Of a DNA stretch of 64,000 nucleotides, positions 8,566 through 17,524 are shown one piece after another. Below the pieces are notes generated by a model. It did not search any database. It worked only from the letters and a program-made list of their open reading frames with translations, and was not told the origin of the DNA. How positions within the stretch are numbered: the stretch's first letter is position 1; every line of letters begins with the position of its first letter. Source of the DNA: Streptomyces scabichelini (GTDB lineage: Bacteria; Actinomycetota; Actinomycetes; Streptomycetales; Streptomycetaceae). The DNA is taken from the NCBI RefSeq assembly GCF_011045015.1, contig NZ_JAAKZY010000025.1, forward strand, positions 1 through 64,000, in the 5' to 3' direction. A program made the position numbers and the translations under genes.

Positions 8566-8980
8566 AGGACGTCCGGAAGTACCAGAGCGTCGGTGCCAGG
8601 GGATCCTGGCGACGCGCTGTAGAGCACGAGGTGCTGGTCGCGGTCCGTGAGCGTGAGCGTGTCGCAGTCGACGTGATCTCCCCGCCGGCCGGGCGGGGCG
8701 GAAGGTCTTGGTGAGCATCGGCGCGGTCTGCACGTCGTGCCGTTCCCAGAGCCGGGCGAAGTCGGGCCTGGCGTTGCGTAGCTCGTCGACGAGGCCGGTC
8801 ACCACGGGATCGGTGGGGTAGCGGGCGAGGGTGGCGTGGAGCTCCATGACGACCTGGTGGCGGAACTCGGCGGCGTCGGAGATCCCGTACAGCGTCGCCT
8901 CAGGTCGCTGCGGCCCGAGGAATGCCCGGCGCGCGAGATTGCGGTCCTTGGGGGCGAGCGGTGCGAAGTCCTCCATGAGA
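8566..8980 (-). pseudogene. MmyB-type XRE regulator, ligand-domain fragment
   Basis: Minus-strand coding sequence resembles the MmyB-like ligand-binding domain that follows a Cro/C1-type HTH in many actinobacterial regulators: DFAPLAPKDRNLARRAF, VDELRNARPDFARLWERHDV, then, after a frameshift near 8690, DTLTLTDRDQHLVLYSASPG. The N-terminal DNA-binding domain is absent. The gene is dead. Between its end and the aldo/keto reductase (8279-8565) I see no convincing gene. Confidence 0.7.
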
Positions 8981-9058
8981 GCGGCTGTTAGGGACAGTTG
9001 GAGGGGGTACGCGGCAGGGGCGCCCGCTGCCGCGTCCCTAGGGTGCCTGGAGCCTGGA

Positions 9059-11050
9059 TCAACTGTGGGGTTCAGCCGGCGCGTCCGGCTGACTCGCGTG
9101 CAGGTGCTGAGCACGTAGTTCGCGTATTTCCTGGGCGAGTTCGGAAGAGTAGGGCCGCCAGACGTCGACGTCTCGTTCTGCGATCTGGTCGTACACAGGA
9201 GCGGGTTCTCCCTCCCAGATGGTCTTGAGGATTTCGAGGGGCACCTTGATTTTCTTCAGGGACGGCATGTGGAGGAGTGGGTGGAGGTCCTCGTCCTTGA
9301 GGCGGTAGCAGCTGTTGAGGTCGACGCTGATGAGGTCGGGCAGGCCGCGCAGAGCACTGATGTCCTTCACCTGCTTCAGACCGAGCGACAGGTGGCGGAG
9401 GTTTTTGTGACCGGCCAGGTGGGAGAGGTCCCGCCAGTCGATCGTGTAGTCGATCTCATAGCCGCCGAAGTGGGAGACGCGGAGTTCGCTGACCGGCCCG
9501 ACTGGGATGTCCTCCACGCGGGGGCAATTCCCGAGGATGAGGCTCCTCAAGTCGGGGCAGCCCTCCAGGGCATGCAGCGAGCCCAGGTTCGGCATCTCGT
9601 CGAACCACACCTCGTCCACCGGGGCGCCGGCCAGGCCGCCGGGATCCACGAGCACCGGGCAGTGCGAGAGCTTCAGATCGTGCAGCGCGGGCAGGTCGCC
9701 GAGGCCGTCGAGGCCGGTCAGTGAGGGCGAGTAGCGTATCCACACCGCGCTCAGGGCGGGCAGGTCACCGAGTGGGCCGGGCCGGCGCAGGGCCTGGCAG
9801 TGGGTGACTTTCAGTTCGGCCAGGTCACCCTGGCGTTCGAGGCCCTCCAGGGTGACCACACCGTCGCATTGGTCCACGCGCAGGGACACGAGAGCGGGTA
9901 CGGCTGCGAACGGCGTGAGGTCGCGGACTTGCCCGAGCCCTCGCAGGTCGAGCTCGTGCAGTGCCGGCAGGTGCGTGAGCGCGGAAAAGTCCCGCAGGGC
10001 GGGGCAGTCGGTGAGGCAGACCGCTTCCAGGGAGCCGAGCGTGTCGATGCCGTGCAGGGAGGTGAGCTGTTCGCACCCTTCGACGGTCAGTTTCTTCAGC
10101 TGGGTGAGTGCGGACATCCCGCTCAGGTCCGCCAGTCGGGAGCAGTTCTTGATTTCCAGCCGGTCCAGGCGGGGGTGCGGGCCGAGCCCTGTGAGGGTCT
10201 CCAGGCGGGGGCAGTCGTGCACGATCAGCTCGGTCAGGCCGGGCATCGCGTCGATACCGGACAGGTCGTTCAGGTGGCTGCAGCTGCGCAGGTCCAGGTG
10301 GGTCACGGCCGGGACGTCACGCAGGCCGGTCAGGTTATGGATCCCGGTCCAGCCGAGGTCGAGGCTCGTGAGCCGGGTCAGCCCTGACAGGTGGGAGGCA
10401 TCCTTGAAGGAGCGGCAGCCGCGCAGCGTCAAGGTCTCCAGCGCGGGGAACGCTGTGGTGAAACCGTCGGCGGACCGCACCCTGGTCATGCTGAGGTCCA
10501 GCTCTCGCAGTTTCCCCAGCGACAGTAGGGGCGTGGTGTCCTGCACTGCGCGGCAGCGGTGCAGGCCCAGCCGGGTCAGCTCGGTGAGGCGGCTGATCGG
10601 GGTCAGGTCCTCGATGCCCGCGCAGCCGTTGAGGTCGAGCTCGGTGAGGCCGGTGAGCGTGCCGACCTCGGTGAAGTCCGTGATCTCCTTGCAGCGGTGG
10701 ATGCTCAGACCACGAAGCGTGGTGAGATGGCGCAGACCCGTCAGTGAGGTCATCCGGCGCAGCCGTATGGATGTCCGGTTCTCTCGCACGAGGGCGGGGG
10801 CGAGTAGCGCGGCGCAGAAACCGTCCGGGTCGGCCACCTTGGGCCACAGCCCCAACAACACCTCCGAGGAGATCTCGGCCGCACTCGCTGACTGGGCTGC
10901 CAGGGCGAGTGCTGTTCCGTCGTCCGGGATCAGGACGAGTTCCGCGATGGCCTTACGCATCTTGACCGGCTTACCCGTCGCCAGCAACTCGCGCAGGATG
11001 GTCAGTTGGGAGCCATCGGCGGCCTCGCTGCCGGCATTGCTCGAGATCAT
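9059..11050 (-). CDS. Leucine-rich-repeat protein, 663 aa
   Basis: After about 100 helical residues the protein is an almost unbroken array of some 20 leucine-rich repeats of 22-23 residues (for example LTGLTELDLNGCAGIEDLTP), many with a Cys at the turn. There is no signal peptide or membrane segment, so it is probably cytoplasmic. The C-terminal 60 residues are charged. The start at 11050 (MISSNAGSEA) excludes 102 upstream residues that read through IS5 debris; no strong ribosome site is visible, so the start is uncertain. LRR arrays usually bind proteins; no partner is obvious. Confidence 0.85.
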   Translation of the reverse strand: MISSNAGSEAADGSQLTILRELLATGKPVKMRKAIAELVLIPDDGTALALAAQSASAAEISSEVLLGLWPKVADPDGFCAALLAPALVRENRTSIRLRRMTSLTGLRHLTTLRGLSIHRCKEITDFTEVGTLTGLTELDLNGCAGIEDLTPISRLTELTRLGLHRCRAVQDTTPLLSLGKLRELDLSMTRVRSADGFTTAFPALETLTLRGCRSFKDASHLSGLTRLTSLDLGWTGIHNLTGLRDVPAVTHLDLRSCSHLNDLSGIDAMPGLTELIVHDCPRLETLTGLGPHPRLDRLEIKNCSRLADLSGMSALTQLKKLTVEGCEQLTSLHGIDTLGSLEAVCLTDCPALRDFSALTHLPALHELDLRGLGQVRDLTPFAAVPALVSLRVDQCDGVVTLEGLERQGDLAELKVTHCQALRRPGPLGDLPALSAVWIRYSPSLTGLDGLGDLPALHDLKLSHCPVLVDPGGLAGAPVDEVWFDEMPNLGSLHALEGCPDLRSLILGNCPRVEDIPVGPVSELRVSHFGGYEIDYTIDWRDLSHLAGHKNLRHLSLGLKQVKDISALRGLPDLISVDLNSCYRLKDEDLHPLLHMPSLKKIKVPLEILKTIWEGEPAPVYDQIAERDVDVWRPYSSELAQEIRELRAQHLHASQPDAPAEPHS

Positions 11051-11099
11051 GGCACGACACCATAGGGGGTGGGTCTGACAGTGGTTCCGTGATGCGGAC

Positions 11100-11385
11100 G
11101 GCTCCACGTACCGCCCCGGATTCCTCCCATGCCTTGCAGCCGTTGCGGTCACCGACCGTGACGACGAGATTGCCCCGCGGACGACCCTTCTCCAGGTTTC
11201 GACCGCAGCTTCTCCAGCAGCACCACATGCAGCTGATCCCAGACCCCGGCCTGGTTCCACCCGGCAAGACGCCGCCAGCACGTCACCCCCGAACCGAAAC
11301 CCAGCTCCCGGGGCAGCAACTCCCACTGGACGGCTCGATAAGCGACCACACTTCATCCGACACGATCCAGGGCCGCGACAGAGGA
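11100..11385 (-). pseudogene. IS5-family transposase remnant
   Basis: Minus-strand pieces PWIVSDEVWSLIEP (near 11385-11340) and VQWELLPRELGFGSGVTCWR...GVWDQLHVVLLEKL (about 11335-11190) match the N-terminal DUF4096 part of IS5-family transposases with an internal deletion between them. The DDE domain is gone. The remnant abuts the truncated YceI frame and probably caused its truncation. Confidence 0.75.
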
Positions 11386-11799
11386 GTCTTCAGCACGTTC
11401 TCCGGCCTCGGCCAGGTGCTCACCGAGGGCTCCGCGCACGGCACCTTGACGATCGACGCCGCCTCCGTGGACACCAGGGTGGCCAAGCGTGACGAGCACC
11501 TGCGGGGAGCGGACTTCTTCCACGTGGCCGACCACCCCTCGATCGTGTTCGCCGCGACTCGCGTCGCCCCGAGCGGCCGGGCGACCGCTCAGGTCACCGG
11601 TGAACTCTCGGTGCTCGGCAGGACCCGCCCGGTCAGCTTCACCGCTCATGCCACCGAGGCCTCGGCCGACGCCGTCACGCTCACCGCCGAACTCGGCATC
11701 GCCCGTAAGGACTTCGGGAAGACGTGGAACCGGCTCGGCATCATGAAGGACATCACGATCGTCACGATCACGGCGCGCTTCACCCGCTCGGCACCCTGA
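11383..11799 (+). pseudogene. YceI-family protein, 5'-truncated
   Basis: The final 138 residues of a YceI-like lipocalin-fold protein are present (TLTIDAASVDTR, LRGADFFHVADHPSIVF, GELSVLGRTRPVSFTAHA, then the C-terminal strand). The first 40-50 residues, including the start, are replaced by IS5 sequence; the open frame continues upstream only through that debris. YceI proteins bind isoprenoid or lipid ligands. Expression would need a new start. Confidence 0.75.
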
Positions 11800-11878
11800 C
11801 GCGGCGCCACGGCTCGCTCGTCCTGACCACTACGTGTTCGGTGGTGTTCATTCAACGAGCGACATCGGCCTCCTGCTC

Positions 11879-11900
11879 GCAGCTGCTCGCGAGCAGCTGC
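11879..11900. repeat. 22-bp perfect palindrome
   Basis: GCAGCTGCTCG and its exact reverse complement CGAGCAGCTGC abut with no spacer. It is downstream of the YceI remnant and separate from the terminator at 11986. It could be a protein site or a cruciform-forming sequence. Confidence 0.7.
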
Positions 11901-11985
11901 ACGGCACCGGTCGCCTGAGGACGGGGACGCAAGGCGCGGCGAGGTGATCCGTTCCCCAGCAATCCGTAGCTTCAGCACCACATGC

Positions 11986-12021
11986 ATTCGGCCCCCTCGA
12001 CAGGTGTCGAGGGGGCCGAAT
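11986..12021. terminator. Bidirectional terminator hairpin
   Basis: ATTCGGCCCCCTCGACA pairs perfectly with TGTCGAGGGGGCCGAAT over a 2-base loop (17-bp stem), followed by CTTTGT on the plus strand. It separates the YceI remnant from the convergent SorC regulator gene. Confidence 0.85.
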
Positions 12022-12118
12022 CTTTGTAGCGGGGACAGGTCGGGGCAAGCGTCCCGAAGGAAGCCCATCGACTTCGCGACTTCGCGACGCCGTAGGCACC
12101 GGAGGTTAAACGACAAGG

Positions 12119-13102
12119 TCAGGGCCTGTTCCTGGTCCCGATGATGTCGGAGGGGGCCTGGGCGGAGAGCAGGGCGCGAGCGAGGGAACTGTCTGAGATC
12201 AGCACATCGACCGTGCCGCTGCGCAGGGCGCCGAGCACGCCGCGGGCCTTCTCCGACCCTGCCGCCACCCCCGCCACGAGCGGGATCCTGGACAGTTGCT
12301 CGAGAGACACGGCCAGCACCCGATCCTCGACCGGACCGGGAATCGCTCTTCCGTTGACGTCGACGAAGCGCGCGCAGAGGTCGCCGGCCGGTTGTCGGCT
12401 GTCGAACTCCTCCTTTTCCCGCGAGTCGAGTGCCAGAGCGTCGATGATGGCCGCGGAGGAACCGACGCCGTGGCTGCCGATGCCGACCAGCGCGATGCCG
12501 ACCTGCTCGGCTGCCTTGAGCGCGGCCTGGACGGAGGGCTCGGCGAGCAGTATCTGCCTGCTCGCCGGGGTGGTGAGCAGGGCCGGAGCGTGCAGGCGGC
12601 GGAACCGGCCGCCGAGGCGCGTGGCGAGGTCCCGTACCAGTTCCTCGCCGGTGATCTCGCAGTCCACCGAGGACAAACCGCCGACGAGGGGCACCACTTC
12701 GACGTTCAGCCCGCCATTGTCGGGGACGTGCTGCACAACCGCCTGAAGCGTGCGCCCCCAGGAGACCCCGACGCGCTGCGCGGGCCGCATGGTCTCCAGC
12801 AGCCAGCGGGCTCCGAGGTCCCCGACGTGGGCCAGGGTGCGGTCACTTCCAGGGGCTTCAGACACCCTGCAGTCGCGCAGCCCGAACGTCGCACGCAGCT
12901 CGCTCTCGAGGGTCAGGTCGCGCCCGGCCGGATCGTGAATGCTGATTTCGACGATCCCCCGCTCCCGGGCTGCGGCGAGCATGCGGGAGACGTTGGGCCG
13001 GCTGACACCAAGGGCGTGGGCGATCTCCTGCTGGGAGCGGCCTTCCTCGTAGTACATGCGAGCGACCTTCACCAGCAGGTGCTGGTCACGTGCGGTCGGC
13101 AT
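12119..13102 (-). CDS. SorC/DeoR-type sugar-binding transcriptional regulator
   Basis: A 327-residue protein with an N-terminal HTH (YYEEGRSQQEIAHALGVSRPNVSRML) and the SorC sugar-phosphate-binding domain (VSWGRTLQAVV, VVPLVGGLSS, ALVGIGSHGVGSSA, VEDRVLAVSLEQL). It is encoded next to an HPr gene and divergent from a glucitol-type PTS operon, so it probably senses the phosphorylated incoming sugar alcohol. It is clearly paralogous to the regulator at 22392. The start at 13102 is the closest conserved Met; 13126 is an alternative. Confidence 0.9.
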   Translation of the reverse strand: MPTARDQHLLVKVARMYYEEGRSQQEIAHALGVSRPNVSRMLAAARERGIVEISIHDPAGRDLTLESELRATFGLRDCRVSEAPGSDRTLAHVGDLGARWLLETMRPAQRVGVSWGRTLQAVVQHVPDNGGLNVEVVPLVGGLSSVDCEITGEELVRDLATRLGGRFRRLHAPALLTTPASRQILLAEPSVQAALKAAEQVGIALVGIGSHGVGSSAAIIDALALDSREKEEFDSRQPAGDLCARFVDVNGRAIPGPVEDRVLAVSLEQLSRIPLVAGVAAGSEKARGVLGALRSGTVDVLISDSSLARALLSAQAPSDIIGTRNRP

Positions 13103-13159
13103 GGTGATTCCACGACGGTGCGTCAAGCGGTGCGGTCCGGTGACCGCGGGGAGTGCCCG

Positions 13160-13432
13160 TCATGACACCGCGTCGAGGTCCCGCGCGAGCAGGTCGGCGA
13201 GTTCGGCAAGGGCAGCGTCGGACTCGGCGCCTTCGGTGCGCAGCACGGCCTCCTCACCGTGCTTGAGGGCGAGGGACAGTACGGCGAGCATGCTCTTCGC
13301 GTTCACCAGCGCCCCGTCCTCCCGGCCTATGGACACCTGGCACGGTCGCTGCGCGGCCGCCTGGACGAATGCTGCCGCGGGCCGGGCGTGCAGTCCTACC
13401 GCGGATGCGATCGTGACGCGGGTTTCGGGCAC
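13160..13432 (-). CDS. HPr-family phosphocarrier protein
   Basis: A 90-residue HPr protein. The active-site His lies in GLHARPAA (residue about 15) and the regulatory-site Ser in NAKSML. The GTG start at 13432 has GAAGGAG eight bases upstream and gives the normal HPr length. In PTS transport HPr passes phosphate from enzyme I to IIA. No enzyme I gene is in the window, so it must use a distant one. It lies between the SorC regulator and the divergent PTS operon, apparently dedicated to it. Confidence 0.9.
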   Translation of the reverse strand: MPETRVTIASAVGLHARPAAAFVQAAAQRPCQVSIGREDGALVNAKSMLAVLSLALKHGEEAVLRTEGAESDAALAELADLLARDLDAVS

Positions 13433-13527
13433 AGCGTTCTCCTTCGTGGCTCCGGCCAAGTACGCTCGCGCAGGCCGAGGGCTGGGCGAGGCTGCACGCT
13501 ACACAGCCGTTGGACAGATGTGAAGAG

Positions 13528-13549
13528 GGTTTGCATCGATGTGCAAACC
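13528..13549. promoter_or_regulatory. SorC operator candidate upstream of HPr and PTS genes
   Basis: GGTTTGCA-TCGATG-TGCAAACC is a 22-bp palindrome with perfect 8-base arms, 96 bases upstream of HPr and 349 before srlA. A half site GTGCAAACC occurs at 13713. The same TTTGCA-N6-TGCA layout recurs at 17525, so it is a good candidate for one of the two SorC proteins. Confidence 0.65.
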
Positions 13550-13897
13550 GCCGCCAGTCGCTGCTGCATTTCTGCGGGGGCAGGGCGAGGTTCGGGCTGA
13601 CGGGCCGAGTTTTCACCGCTGTCACACAGGGCAATCGGCGTCGACATCTTGTCGCGCCTTGTCGCGCGGTGCTACACCTCTACCGAACAGAGGTGAGGAA
13701 CCCTGAGCAGACGTGCAAACCCGTTGTGCTGAAAATCCCCCGGTTCCTCCTGTTACATCCCGATCGCTTCGGCTCCCCACCCAAGAGCCGCCTACACGTC
13801 TCCGCCGTACGGGCCATGGGCTCCGACCGGCCTCCGCATCCCCACTCGGAGACAGAGACCTCCGTATCCCCGCTCAGAAACAGAGAGGAGGGCCGAG
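13550..13897. promoter_or_regulatory. Leader region of the srl-type operon
   Basis: No gene is supported here. The stretch holds a perfect 10-bp tandem repeat CTTGTCGCGC (13648-13667), an inverted repeat CACCTC...GAGGTG (13675-13695), the half site at 13713, and a strong ribosome site (AGGAGGG) just before srlA. The operon promoter is presumably in this stretch; I could not fix -35/-10 boxes. Confidence 0.5.
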
Positions 13898-14569
13898 ATG
13901 GTTACCGTTGCTGCTGCCGCCCTGGCCGCGTCGACGCCCCAGGGCGAGGAGAGTGACAACCCCGTAATTCGCGGCGCAGTCTGGGCCGGCTCCCACTTCA
14001 TCGGCCTGTTCAACGAGGCCGGCAAGCAGTTCACCGGTCTGGTGACCGGGATTCTCCCCACGCTGATCGTCCTGCTCACCGCGATGTACGCGTTGGTGAC
14101 GTTCGTCGGCGAGAAGCGTGTGACCCGGGCCGTCGAGTGGTCCTCGCGCTGGTGGATCACCCGCTACACGGTGATGCCGGTCCTCGCCGTGCTGATGCTC
14201 ACCAATCCGATGTGCTACTCGTTCGGCAGGTTCCTGCCCGAGAAGTACAAGCCGGCCTTCTACGACTCGGCGGTCTCCTTCGTCCACCCGGTGACCTCGT
14301 TCTTCCCCTACGCCAACGCCGGCGAGCTGTTCGTCTGGCTGGGCATCGCCAGCGGCGTACAGAAACTGGGGCTGTCCACAGTGCCCTTGGCGCTGTACTA
14401 CCTCGCCACCGGCGTCGTAGTGATCTTCATCAGGGGCGTGGTCACCGAGCGGATCACTCTCATCCTGATCAAGCGGACCGGCCGCACCGAGATCTTCCGC
14501 AAGTTCGACGAGGAATTCACCACGGGCACCGGCAGTAGCACGCTCATGGTGACCGGAGGGACACGATGA
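13898..14569 (+). CDS. srlA: PTS glucitol/sorbitol-type transporter subunit IIC
   Basis: A 223-residue membrane protein of the EIIC-GutA type: a glycine-rich GLFNEAGKQFTGLVTGILP segment, the LMLTNPMCYSFGRFLPE signature and several membrane helices. It is the first gene of the operon and overlaps srlE by four bases (ATGA). Glucitol-family IIC forms the membrane channel with part of IIB. Actual substrate may be another polyol; no sorbitol-6-phosphate dehydrogenase (SrlD) accompanies it. Confidence 0.88.
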   Translation: MVTVAAAALAASTPQGEESDNPVIRGAVWAGSHFIGLFNEAGKQFTGLVTGILPTLIVLLTAMYALVTFVGEKRVTRAVEWSSRWWITRYTVMPVLAVLMLTNPMCYSFGRFLPEKYKPAFYDSAVSFVHPVTSFFPYANAGELFVWLGIASGVQKLGLSTVPLALYYLATGVVVIFIRGVVTERITLILIKRTGRTEIFRKFDEEFTTGTGSSTLMVTGGTR

Positions 14570-15618
14570 CCACCATCGAGCAGAGTCCCCGCACGTACCC
14601 GTCGGTGTTCGTCCGCAAAGGTACCGGCGGCTGGGGCAACGGACTCACACTGCGTCGCACCGACACCCGCAACAAAGTGCTGTCGGTGACGGGCGGGGGT
14701 ATCCACCCGGTCGCCCAGCGGATCGCGGAACTGACCGGGGCGGAGGCCGTCGACGGGTTCCGCACCTCCGTTCCCGACGAGGAAGTCATCTGCGCGGTGA
14801 TCAACTGCGGCGGCACCGCACGGATCGGCGTCTATCCGCGCAAGCGGATACCGACGATCGACGTCTATCCCGGCTCGCCCGGCGGCCCGCTCGCCCAGTT
14901 CATCACCGAGGACATTTTCGTCTCCGCCGTGGGGGTGGACGATGTCGTGGTCGAGGAGGGGACGGAGGACGGCGCTGATACAGGGCCGGCGCCGGATACG
15001 CCGTCGGCCGCGGACGACCGCGAACAGAGCGCGGGTCCGGTCCCTCAGTCCATCGCGGAACCGGCGGGAGGCGGCGGACGCTTCTCCCGGATATCCGACG
15101 GCTTCATCAAGTTCAGTTCCGGGATCGGTTACGCGGTGAACACCCTGCTGGCCTCGGGCCGGCAGGCCATCACGCTGACGATCAACACCATCCTTCCCTT
15201 CATGGCGTACGTCAGCCTGCTGCTGGGGTTCGTCATCTACACCGGCGTCGCCGAGAAGATGGGCGAGGGCCTCAAGCCACTGGCCAGCAACCCGTTCGGG
15301 CTCATCGCCCTCGGTGCCGTGGTGGCCCTGCCCTTCCTGTCCCCGATCCTCGGGCCGGGAGCGGCGATCGCCCAGATCATCGGCGTGCTGATGGGTACGC
15401 AGATCGCCGCGGGCACCATTCCCGTCGAGTACGCTCTGCCCACCCTGTTCGCCATCAACGGCCAGGTCGGCTGCGACTTCATCCCCGTCGGTCTCGCCCT
15501 CGGCGAGGCGAAACCGGAGACGGTGGCGGTCGGTACGCCGGCAGTGCTGCTCAGCCGTCTGATCACCTCACCCATCGCCGTGGCCCTCGCCTGGCTCGTC
15601 AGCTTCGGGATGTACTGA
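14566..15618 (+). CDS. srlE: PTS glucitol/sorbitol-type transporter subunit IIB
   Basis: A 350-residue IIB protein. The N-terminal cytoplasmic domain (GTGGWGNGLTLRR, and the phospho-Cys candidate in VICAVINCGGTARIGVYP) is joined by a low-complexity linker (residues about 125-160) to a membrane domain (FMAYVSLLLGFVIYTG, LPFLSPILGPGAAIAQIIG, INGQVGCDFIPVGLALGEA). It overlaps both neighbours by four bases, indicating translational coupling. Size and domain order match SrlE. Confidence 0.88.
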   Translation: MTTIEQSPRTYPSVFVRKGTGGWGNGLTLRRTDTRNKVLSVTGGGIHPVAQRIAELTGAEAVDGFRTSVPDEEVICAVINCGGTARIGVYPRKRIPTIDVYPGSPGGPLAQFITEDIFVSAVGVDDVVVEEGTEDGADTGPAPDTPSAADDREQSAGPVPQSIAEPAGGGGRFSRISDGFIKFSSGIGYAVNTLLASGRQAITLTINTILPFMAYVSLLLGFVIYTGVAEKMGEGLKPLASNPFGLIALGAVVALPFLSPILGPGAAIAQIIGVLMGTQIAAGTIPVEYALPTLFAINGQVGCDFIPVGLALGEAKPETVAVGTPAVLLSRLITSPIAVALAWLVSFGMY

Positions 15619-15989
15619 TGAATGCTCCCTACTACCAGAGCACCATCCTCCGCGTCGGCAACGAAGCCGCGGACCTCATCGACGGCGGCGTCCTCATCCT
15701 CTTCGGTGAGCCGCTGCCCGGTGACCTGGAGAGCCTCAGCGTCGTGCACAAACCGGTCGACACACCGGCCCAGGAGATCCGACCGGGCGACGAACTGTGG
15801 CTCGGTGAGACGCGGTTGACCCTGACAGCGGTGGGCGAGCGCGCCCAGGAGAATCTGACGACTCTCGGGCACATGGTCGTCTACGTCGCCCCCGATCCGG
15901 TTGCCGGGCTGCTCCCCGGAGCAGTGCACGCCGAGGGTCCACTGGCGGCCCCTGAGCCGGGAGCCGAACTGAGGCTCGTCCGCGCGTGA
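15618..15989 (+). CDS. srlB: PTS glucitol/sorbitol-type subunit IIA
   Basis: A 123-residue cytoplasmic IIA protein of the glucitol family with GGVLILFGEPLPGDL and LTAVGERAQENLTTLGHMVVYV; the conserved His in TLGH is the likely phosphoryl acceptor. ATGA overlap with srlE. It would take phosphate from HPr and hand it to the IIB Cys. Confidence 0.88.
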   Translation: MNAPYYQSTILRVGNEAADLIDGGVLILFGEPLPGDLESLSVVHKPVDTPAQEIRPGDELWLGETRLTLTAVGERAQENLTTLGHMVVYVAPDPVAGLLPGAVHAEGPLAAPEPGAELRLVRA

Positions 15990-16106
15990 CGGTGCGGGTG
16001 GGCCAGGCGGGGACGCGATGCGGCCACGGCGCCCCGTACGACCCGTACGACCCGTACGAGGGTGTGTCCGACACGCGATGGCGGAGCAAGGAAGGAGCAG
16101 TACCCC

Positions 16107-16475
16107 ATGAACGCCCCTGATGACAGCGCCCCGGCCGAGGACGTCTGCCGCGACTGCGGCGGGACGCTGGTCGAAGGATCCATGGCGTTGCCGCTGCTCG
16201 GCTCTCCTCGCTTCGCCTACCGTCTCGGCACCACCGAAGTCACCACCGAGGTGGCGGCCCTGATGTGTCTGAGCTGCGGAACCGTCCGGCTGCGCGGCCG
16301 GAACCCCGACCGGATACGGAACGCGGTGGAGGCCAAGAAGGTCCGCCACCGCCACTCCCTCGGCCTGCCCCGATTCCCGGGACTGCCGGACCGCTCGCCC
16401 TTCCTCCCCGAGGGCGGGCAGGGGCCGGCAGTCCCTCCCCCTCGTGAACGAAGGGCCGAAACCGAAGGCCCCTGA
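16107..16475 (+). CDS. Zinc-ribbon small protein
   Basis: A 122-residue protein with two CxxC knuckles about 47 residues apart (VCRDCGG and MCLSCGTV), followed by a Pro/Arg-rich tail without predicted fold. AAGGAGCAGTACCCC precedes the ATG. It sits inside the PTS operon between srlB and gutM. I do not recognise a named family; a regulatory or metal-binding role is possible. Confidence 0.7.
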   Translation: MNAPDDSAPAEDVCRDCGGTLVEGSMALPLLGSPRFAYRLGTTEVTTEVAALMCLSCGTVRLRGRNPDRIRNAVEAKKVRHRHSLGLPRFPGLPDRSPFLPEGGQGPAVPPPRERRAETEGP

Positions 16476-16486
16476 GAAGAGGACTC

Positions 16487-16909
16487 ATGGCATACCTTCC
16501 CCTGGCACTGCTGCTGCTCGGCGGCTTCGCGCTGACGATGGTGTCGAGCATGGCGCAGCACCGCTACTACATGCGCACCGTGAACCGGCTCGCCGCCCAG
16601 GAGCACCGGGCGGGTGTCACCCTCGTCTCCGGCCGGGCCACCGGGCGGTTCCGCGGCGCCGTGGTGCTGCTGCTCGTACGGCGGAGCGACAAGGTCGTCG
16701 AACGGGCCCTGGTGATGCAGGGGGCTTCCGTTCTCGCCCGTTTCCGTGAACGCCCGCAGCTCACCGGGGAGCTGAGCACGGCGCCCTCCCGGGCCACATC
16801 CGCCGTCATGGCGCGTGCGGTTGAGGACGCTCGCGACCGCTACCGCCGGATGCAGTCGGGGGCCGCGACCGATCACAGCGCCGCTGTACGGATGTGGCCG
16901 GCACGGTGA
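16487..16909 (+). CDS. gutM: GutM-like glucitol operon accessory protein
   Basis: A 140-residue protein with an N-terminal membrane segment (LALLLLGGFALTMVSSM) followed by the GutM-like region (QHRYYMRTVNRL, GVTLVSGRATGRFRGAVVLLLV). In enterobacteria GutM activates the glucitol operon; here the co-occurrence with srlAEB supports the family call. The start is 11 bases after the zinc-ribbon gene. Confidence 0.8.
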   Translation: MAYLPLALLLLGGFALTMVSSMAQHRYYMRTVNRLAAQEHRAGVTLVSGRATGRFRGAVVLLLVRRSDKVVERALVMQGASVLARFRERPQLTGELSTAPSRATSAVMARAVEDARDRYRRMQSGAATDHSAAVRMWPAR

Positions 16910-17095
16910 GCAACGTCTATTGCCAGGTGCTGCCCGGAGCGAGCGGTGTACGGCCGCGGAACTCTGACGCTTCCCGAGACGGGGCCCCGTTGGCCCTGGC
17001 CGCCGGTGAGCCCAGCCGGTACCGCACATGACATGGCGGGTCGGCCTCCTTCACTTCGGAGTTCAGCCGCCGCCCTTGGTGTAGTACCGCACCTC

Positions 17096-17135
17096 TCAAC
17101 GCACGATCAACCGAGTCAACGCACGATCAACCGAG
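17096..17135. repeat. 20-bp perfect tandem repeat
   Basis: TCAACGCACGATCAACCGAG occurs twice head to tail (17096-17115, 17116-17135). It contains two ATCAACCGAG/CAACGCACG-like halves and sits mid-gap between gutM and the oxidoreductase gene. Confidence 0.85.
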
Positions 17136-17524
17136 TTGCCGCCACGGGGCACATCCCGGGCGTCGCGCCGATCAGCGGCGCGCCGTCACCGAGCGGCTGG
17201 GCCGGTCTCGCCACCTGACGACACTCTCACCTCGGGGCGCCGGACCCCGTCTCGCCGTTCCTGTGCCGGCCTGCGTCATACCGCCGGCCACATGGCCGCC
17301 GCCTGTGCCGCAGTCCCGCCCTGGCTCCCACCTCCCTCGATGCTCCGCGCTGTGACGCGCAGTCAGATCGGTCGCGCCGAACCTGGTATGCCCCACACGA
17401 CCGCCTGACGGGCGGTCATTCACCTACCGCCGACGACATCGAGCGCCGTAATCCCGCACGAGTCCAGCCCTTGTTCCGAGGACGGCATACGTGCTACCAA
17501 GTAAATCACCAACGTGCATATCGT

